From NCBI GenBank assembly GCA_021030915.1, contig JAGEMR010000085.1, forward strand, positions 62,001 through 126,000: a stretch of DNA of 64,000 bases, in the 5' to 3' direction. This DNA is from Astrothelium macrocarpum. Lineage: Eukaryota > Ascomycota > Dothideomycetes > Trypetheliales > Trypetheliaceae. The notes under the pieces were generated by a model. That model was not told the origin of the DNA. It did no database searches and worked only from the letters and a program-made list of their open reading frames with translations. This document shows positions 59,171 to 64,000 of the stretch, in pieces; positions within the stretch are counted from its first letter, which is position 1; the number at the start of each line of letters is the position of its first letter. The position numbers and the translations under genes were made by a program.

Positions 59171-60675
59171 AGCGTGCATGCTCGGACAGCACACTCACAT
59201 CCGTATAGTTCGATTCCATTCATCCTTCTATGTCCAAAGAAGCTCCTACCGGTCTAAATATCACCACAACTCTCTCTATCGTGAGTTCCCCGTGATTAGG
59301 GACGTGGCTTGGCACATTTGAGAGATTGATCGGTCACCTTCTCGCCCCATCAGTCACCATGGAAGGGCTGGAAAGTCCAGGGAGACCATCGACTCTGTTT
59401 TATCTTGGTTTCCGTATAAAGATATGAAAAGTCCACAAGATGAATTGGGCGGCTTACAACACACTTCTTTGGATTCTATCCTGATAGCGTTGCATCTGGT
59501 CGTGATGCTACTTGGGGAGTTTTCAGAGAGTGCTTGTAACTATACACCAGGAGGAAGGCCAGAGGTTCTGCTTGCGTGCGGAATGGGGGGGGGGTTTCAA
59601 AACAAGAGGTGGTTTGCTCCAACAAATCAGGAGGCCTGCCTTCACAGAGAAAAAATAATTACTCAATTTAGGGGGTGGTTTCCTCCGAGGTGGTTCAATG
59701 TTGGGGCACTCAACTGAGGATTCTTCCCGCTGTTGTTGAAGAAGACAGTCGCATTGGCGGAAAACCCGTCAATAATTCTCCTTTGCTGCATCTCGAATTC
59801 GATTTTCTGGAGCTGGATTTTGCTGCTATGGAGGTAAGGTCCAGTGTCCTTCCGAGCTCCCAGCCCTTGTATAGTATGGTGCACTCCCAATGGTCTCGTC
59901 AACCCGGGGTTCGGTCGGGCTTGTGCTCATGATGACCGTTGGTCTCCGAGGCAAGGAGCTCTCACTGGAAGAATCAGGGAGGTTGGATGAATTGTCAAGG
60001 ATATATCGGTATTGTGGATCAGACTTATTTCTGAGAGTTGGCTTTGACAGTGTCATGATTAGGAGTTTTGAAAGCACATCGGTAATAGCTTCATAATTTG
60101 CATTTATCGCTAATCATTGAGGACTTTTCTGACAGACCTTTGTTTTTGAATGTGTCATTGATGATTGAATTAAGTTAAGACAAAAAAGTCCACATATTCA
60201 GGCTTTGGAGAGAGTAGTGAAAGATATTTGGACCGCCAAGTCAGAGTAATGGAGTGCGGACACTCAAGTGTTATAAAAACGTGGACCGTGCATCCTTGGA
60301 CTTGCAACTAGAACATGCGTAGTATGAAAGGATATATCTTTCTTCCATCTTCAAGACTTATTGATAGAGTAGCGATGCGTGCAGCGTTGCCCGTATTGAG
60401 TACTACCCACTGTTCGTCGTGGGCCCGGAGGCTTCACAGGAGCAGCCCAAAAAGCTTTGTTCAGATTATTTGTCAATTTCACGAGTCGAAGAGCATGCAC
60501 CCGGCAAGAAAACCGGCGTTTACTGATCTGTTAAATGCGTTATTCTTTGATGCGTCAGGCCTGAACTCCAAATTGAAGCGATCAAATTTGGCGAAATGAA
60601 AGCCAGCTTCTTATTGCTTTGTAGAACGGTTTTCGAGAGTGAATATATACCTACATGTACGTCGAATCAAACTTG
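59171..60675. other. Intergenic region with no assured gene
   Basis: Normal composition. Short open frames exist on both strands. The most gene-like is minus 60,077-59,826, with a Ser/Pro-rich start (MSTSPTEPRVDETIGS) that could be a 5' exon, and plus 60,315-60,599. Neither shows a domain or clear splice partners. Confidence 0.4.
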
Positions 60676-62554
60676 CTAAGACACTCGATGATGGTCATCA
60701 TCCCGCCAGTTAGGCCTCCTTTCCAAATCCACAACATCCTTCTTCTCGCCCGGACCTCGCCACCCTGTCCCTGCTTGCACCGCTGTCGCCACCAGAGCCA
60801 GCCCAGATCCCGCCACAAACAGCGTCTGTAGGGCCGTCTGAAAACCCCGTACCGCCACTTCCCTCTCCGTTCCCTTGAGACTCGCCGCCAACGCAGGGCT
60901 ACCAAGTAATCGGGTCACTAAATCTTCTCTGCCCTCCAAACCGGCCTCCATGAAACCAGTCTCGAGAGCGCGCTGCAAGGTTCGCGCAAAGATGCCACCT
61001 CCAATGGCGCTACCGAAGCTACCGGCAAATCCTCGGAAAGTGGCAAGCAGTGGGGTTGCGATGGTATGAGTCTCAGGTGGGGAGAGGTGGAGAAGATGAG
61101 CGAGGGTGTAGTTGAGAATGGCGCCAGCAATGGCACCATTTACGAATGCCGCAAGCATGTAGACAACAGCCGAGGAGGCGGCAGTAGAGAGATAGGCAAG
61201 GAGGAAGAGGGAGACTGCAAAGAGAAGGAAAGTCGCGACGCAGGAAAGGTAGAAGGAGCCAGAACGCCGAATGTGGATCCAGCCCGCAAGGAGCCCACCC
61301 ACACCGAAGCCGAAGTTGGTAGGAAATAGGATCAAACCGGCTTCAGCTTGCGACCATCCACGCACGGCGATGGTGTAGACTGGAGTATAGAAGAGGACAG
61401 TCCAGCGAGCCATCATGAGGCCGAGGGTAGCCAGGCAGGAGCAGAGAACTCCTTGAGACCGGAGGACGGCAACTGGAATAACAGGTTCAGTGGCGAGGCG
61501 TGATTCGATGAGGAGAAAGAGAGCGAGAGTGAAGAACGAGAGAAGGATGGGTAAGACAAGGATTTCCTGAGCGGATAGACCATAGAGGAAGAGTACAATA
61601 GTCGAAACCCATGTGAGGGCGCCAAGATAGTCGATTTTAGTGATTTGGTCGCGAACGGACTCCTTGTGACCGCCTTCTGCAACAGAGATGGACGTTGGAG
61701 AAGAGAAGAATATTCCGATCCCAGCAGCCGACGCCAGAGGTGCTTGAAGCCAGAAGATGGGGCGCTGTGAGGTTGGTTAGGATGTGGGAATGAGACGATA
61801 CGGCGATTGATAGAGGCCATTACCCATCCAAAGGGTCTGACCATGGCCCCTGCAATGACAGCGCCAAGAGATACTCCAACTGTCAACCCGGTATTCAAGA
61901 GCCCAACGAACAGTCCTCGTCTCTTAGCACTGCTCAATTGTAGCACAAATATCGTCGATACCGAGAATATGCCAGCTGATCCAACTCCAGTTATTGTTCT
62001 ACCCAAAAGAAAGACGGCAAGCCTAGGTGCAAGAGATGTCACGATAACACCAATAGATAAGATCAAGGCCGAAAATGTTACATATGCTCGAGGAGATGTT
62101 ATTTTGCATATCCGCCCACCAAGTGGCGCCAGACTCGACATGGCAATCTATGTCCAATCGTCAAAAGAGGTTCGTATGAGAATATGGACGGGTCTCGGGT
62201 TACAAACCAGATATGTGGAGGTGAACCAGCTGACTTGACGAAAAGCATCAAGCTCTTCGGCAATGAAGCCTTGGGTAGTGGTAAGGAGCGAAATATTAGA
62301 TGCTATACCTCTGCATTAGTTAAGACTTTCTTGTTGTCGTTGTTTCTTTTCCTACCCTGTAAAAATACAAGAATACCCAAAGATATGAATATCGATGACC
62401 CGCGAAGCCTGGATAATGCCTCAGCTTGCGTCCCATCTCGCTCGATACCCACATCTCTCGACGTGGTCGAGGCGAGAGCGGGATCGTCTACCGGGTCAGG
62501 CTCGATGTGTAGCAACGACGTGCGCTCCGTCGCAGGGTGGCCATCTGGCGCCAT
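60676..62554 (-). CDS. MFS transporter, DHA2 (14-TM) family
   Basis: Four exons join in frame: 62,554-62,356, 62,308-62,208, 62,147-61,824 and 61,764-60,676, giving 570 codons plus stop. Introns: 62,355-62,309 (47 nt), 62,207-62,148 (60 nt), 61,823-61,765 (59 nt, CTAAC branch site, CACAG acceptor). The first intron uses a less usual GAG acceptor. The protein starts with a hydrophilic tail (MAPDGHPATERTSLLHIEPD). Helix 1 is SSIFISLGILVFLQ; then ISLLTTTQGFIAEELDAF and WFTSTYL; the loop 2-3 motif-A equivalent is SLAPLGGRICKITSPRA; motif C is GLTVGVSLGAVIAG; then RPIFWLQAP. It is a drug:H+ antiporter-like or vacuolar amino-acid (Fnx/Vba-type) transporter; substrate unknown. Fully intact, unlike everything in the isochore. 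Divergent from the deaminase-like gene. Confidence 0.9.
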
Positions 62555-62969
62555 CGAAGGTATTTGGAGGCTTGACCAGAACTACGCAAGCGAAGATACG
62601 CCATTGTTTTTTAGGGCGTGCGATCAGCGATTGGTAATCGGAGAAGTTGGGCCCGGATACGCGAAGAATGCCATTTGTCGGCATGGGAAAGTCGGTGCCG
62701 ACGGGAAATGTGTCACGCGTTTGTTTTGGGTCAAGCGCGCGCCTACGTGGCGAAGTTGTACGAGTCACGGAGTCAACATTGTGATCCTCCATCTCGCTCA
62801 TCAACAGAGAGATACAGTGTTAGATTGCGCATCAGAATAGTATTCGGCCTTCACCGAACTTATTGAAGCAACTCCGTAAGCAACTCCCCAAGCAACTTTA
62901 ATCGACAGAAAATCGCGTTTCGATCAAGACTTGAGATTCTCAAATACTACCATTACATCCATCGTGAGA
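62555..62969. promoter_or_regulatory. Divergent promoter region
   Basis: 415 bp separate the start codons of the minus-strand MFS gene and the plus-strand deaminase-like gene. It must hold both promoters. A plus-strand open frame crossing it (62,184-62,840) runs antisense to MFS exons and is rejected. Confidence 0.5.
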
Positions 62970-64000
62970 ATGAAGACTGACAATTACCTCGCTTTGTGTC
63001 TTGAGCAAGCCTCCAAGTCTACTATGTACCACAACCATGGCGCCATTGTTGTACGTGGTGGTAAAGTAATTGGTCAAGGCTTTAACGAAGCCCGCTCTGG
63101 ATTCGACGGAGGGGCGTTGAAGACTGGGTCTATTGCCGGAGGTCCTTTGAAGCCCAAGCGCACACCGGGGGGTAGGATTGTGGGTTCTTCGGATGAAGAC
63201 TTTGACATCACCAAAGTTGCTTCTCGCAAGTCGTCTATGCCATTCGAGAACGTAGGTGGAGGTAACAATATTAATGCTCCGCTTACTATGCATTCTGAAA
63301 TCATGGCTATTCTGTCTGCCCTCTCGGATTCCGCTGCTATGGTTCCTAAGACAACGTCGTCTGAAAAAGCGTGCTTTAAACTACCCGGTCTATCTAAACG
63401 AAAAGCCATACTACGAGACAGAGGCCTCAAAAAATATACCAAGGCCGTTATCTACAAAGCTTATCCCGCTACAGAGCAATCCCAGCAAGCCCATGGCTCG
63501 GCGCAGGTCCCGGAATCTTCTTTTGAAGAGCAACATGAAGGACGAGGAGCTAGAAGGGAAGGACAGGGACAACGTGATCAACGCGCGGATTCCTCCTTTG
63601 AAGAGTGCAGAGAAAGACCGAACATCTTCACAGAAGAAGGATCATCACCATTGCGATTCTCATCATCACCACCATCACCACCAAAACCATCACCAGAAGG
63701 ACCAGCAGCGACAGCGACAGCGGCAACAGCGAGAGCAGCAAGAACAAGAAGAACAAGAACAGCAGCAACAGCATAAGCGCAAGAACCGACATCTTAATCA
63801 GGATAATCATTCCAGGCTACATAAACAGCATGTCGCAAACTTGAAGTCCAAGAGCTCAACAAAGCCTACGCAGAGTGTTGATCTACAACCACAATTCGCC
63901 TTGCAGCTGCACCCTCACGTGACACAGCAAAAGTCTGGAGTAAGAGAACGCATGAAATCCTCTAGACTTTATGGAGCGGATCTCTATGTTGCTAGATTCG
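62970..64000 (+). CDS. Cytidine-deaminase-like protein, 5' part (runs off the window)
   Basis: The start MKTDNYLALCLEQASKSTMY at 62,970 is preferred over an upstream in-frame ATG (62,931) because related fungal proteins begin here. Residues 20-40 (HNHGAIVVRGGKVIGQGFN) and the zinc-ligand motif MHSEIMAIL (H-S-E in place of H-A-E) at about residue 110 mark a deoxycytidylate/cytidine-deaminase-type fold; the second ligand pair (CxxC) must lie beyond 64,000. A long Gly/Lys/Ser-rich insert sits between them, followed by a His- and Gln-rich low-complexity region (63,640-63,780). The initial frame stays open to about 63,776, but the homologous end (SRLYGADLYVARF) is in the +1 frame, so an unseen intron or a frameshift lies near 63,440-63,640. 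Intact, unmutated gene. Confidence 0.7.

Noticed and set aside
62184..62840. 218-codon plus-strand frame
   Set aside because: It lies antisense to exons of the intact MFS gene and across its promoter; no domain.

Overview
The window comes from a filamentous ascomycete (Pezizomycotina). The signs are short introns of about 47-61 nt with CTAAC/CTAAT-like branch sites, HET/NB-ARC/NACHT/patatin NLR-type genes, DUF3435 and DUF3723 genes, Fot1, hAT and Tc1 transposons, and massive C:G to T:A decay typical of repeat-induced point mutation (RIP). A leotiomycete-like fungus is my guess from protein flavour only. The sequence has three compartments: (i) 1-~700, normal composition; (ii) ~700-58,020, an extremely AT-rich, RIP-destroyed isochore; (iii) 58,020-64,000, normal composition with intact intron-bearing genes.

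In the isochore almost every gene can still be read as one long frame interrupted only by stops that C-to-T or G-to-A changes would create (former Gln, Trp, Arg codons). Left to right I read: an unknown gene; an SGNH-like hydrolase; a hAT transposase; a BTB/POZ gene; an unknown coiled-coil gene; a protein kinase; an unknown gene; a patatin-NB-ARC-TPR receptor; a Fot1/pogo transposase; a TPR scrap; a second patatin-like protein with a RING-like Cys/His stretch; a DUF3723 protein with a duplicated coiled coil; an unknown gene; a ferric reductase; a chromodomain protein; a PNP-NACHT-WD40 receptor; an ABC-transporter fragment; a Pro/Ser-rich fragment; two unknown genes; a Tc1/mariner element with matching terminal inverted repeats; a HET-NB-ARC-TPR receptor whose front half is hardly mutated; a long gene-poor stretch; and, at the right edge, a DUF3435 tyrosine-recombinase-like gene (54,487-56,937, minus strand) with its start facing the isochore edge.

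This set (DUF3435 at one end pointing inward, plus DUF3723, ferric reductase, patatin-like phospholipases and several NLRs) is the known gene signature of Starship giant transposons. I therefore propose that ~700-57,000 is mostly one fossil Starship, later invaded by hAT, Fot1 and Tc1 elements and shredded by RIP. The element ends and target duplications could not be proven by eye.

The right flank carries a weak retropepsin-like ORF, a complete four-exon MFS (DHA2-type) transporter gene of 570 codons, and, divergently from it, the 5' part of a long fungal cytidine-deaminase-like gene that runs off the window. No tRNA, rRNA or CRISPR array was seen.
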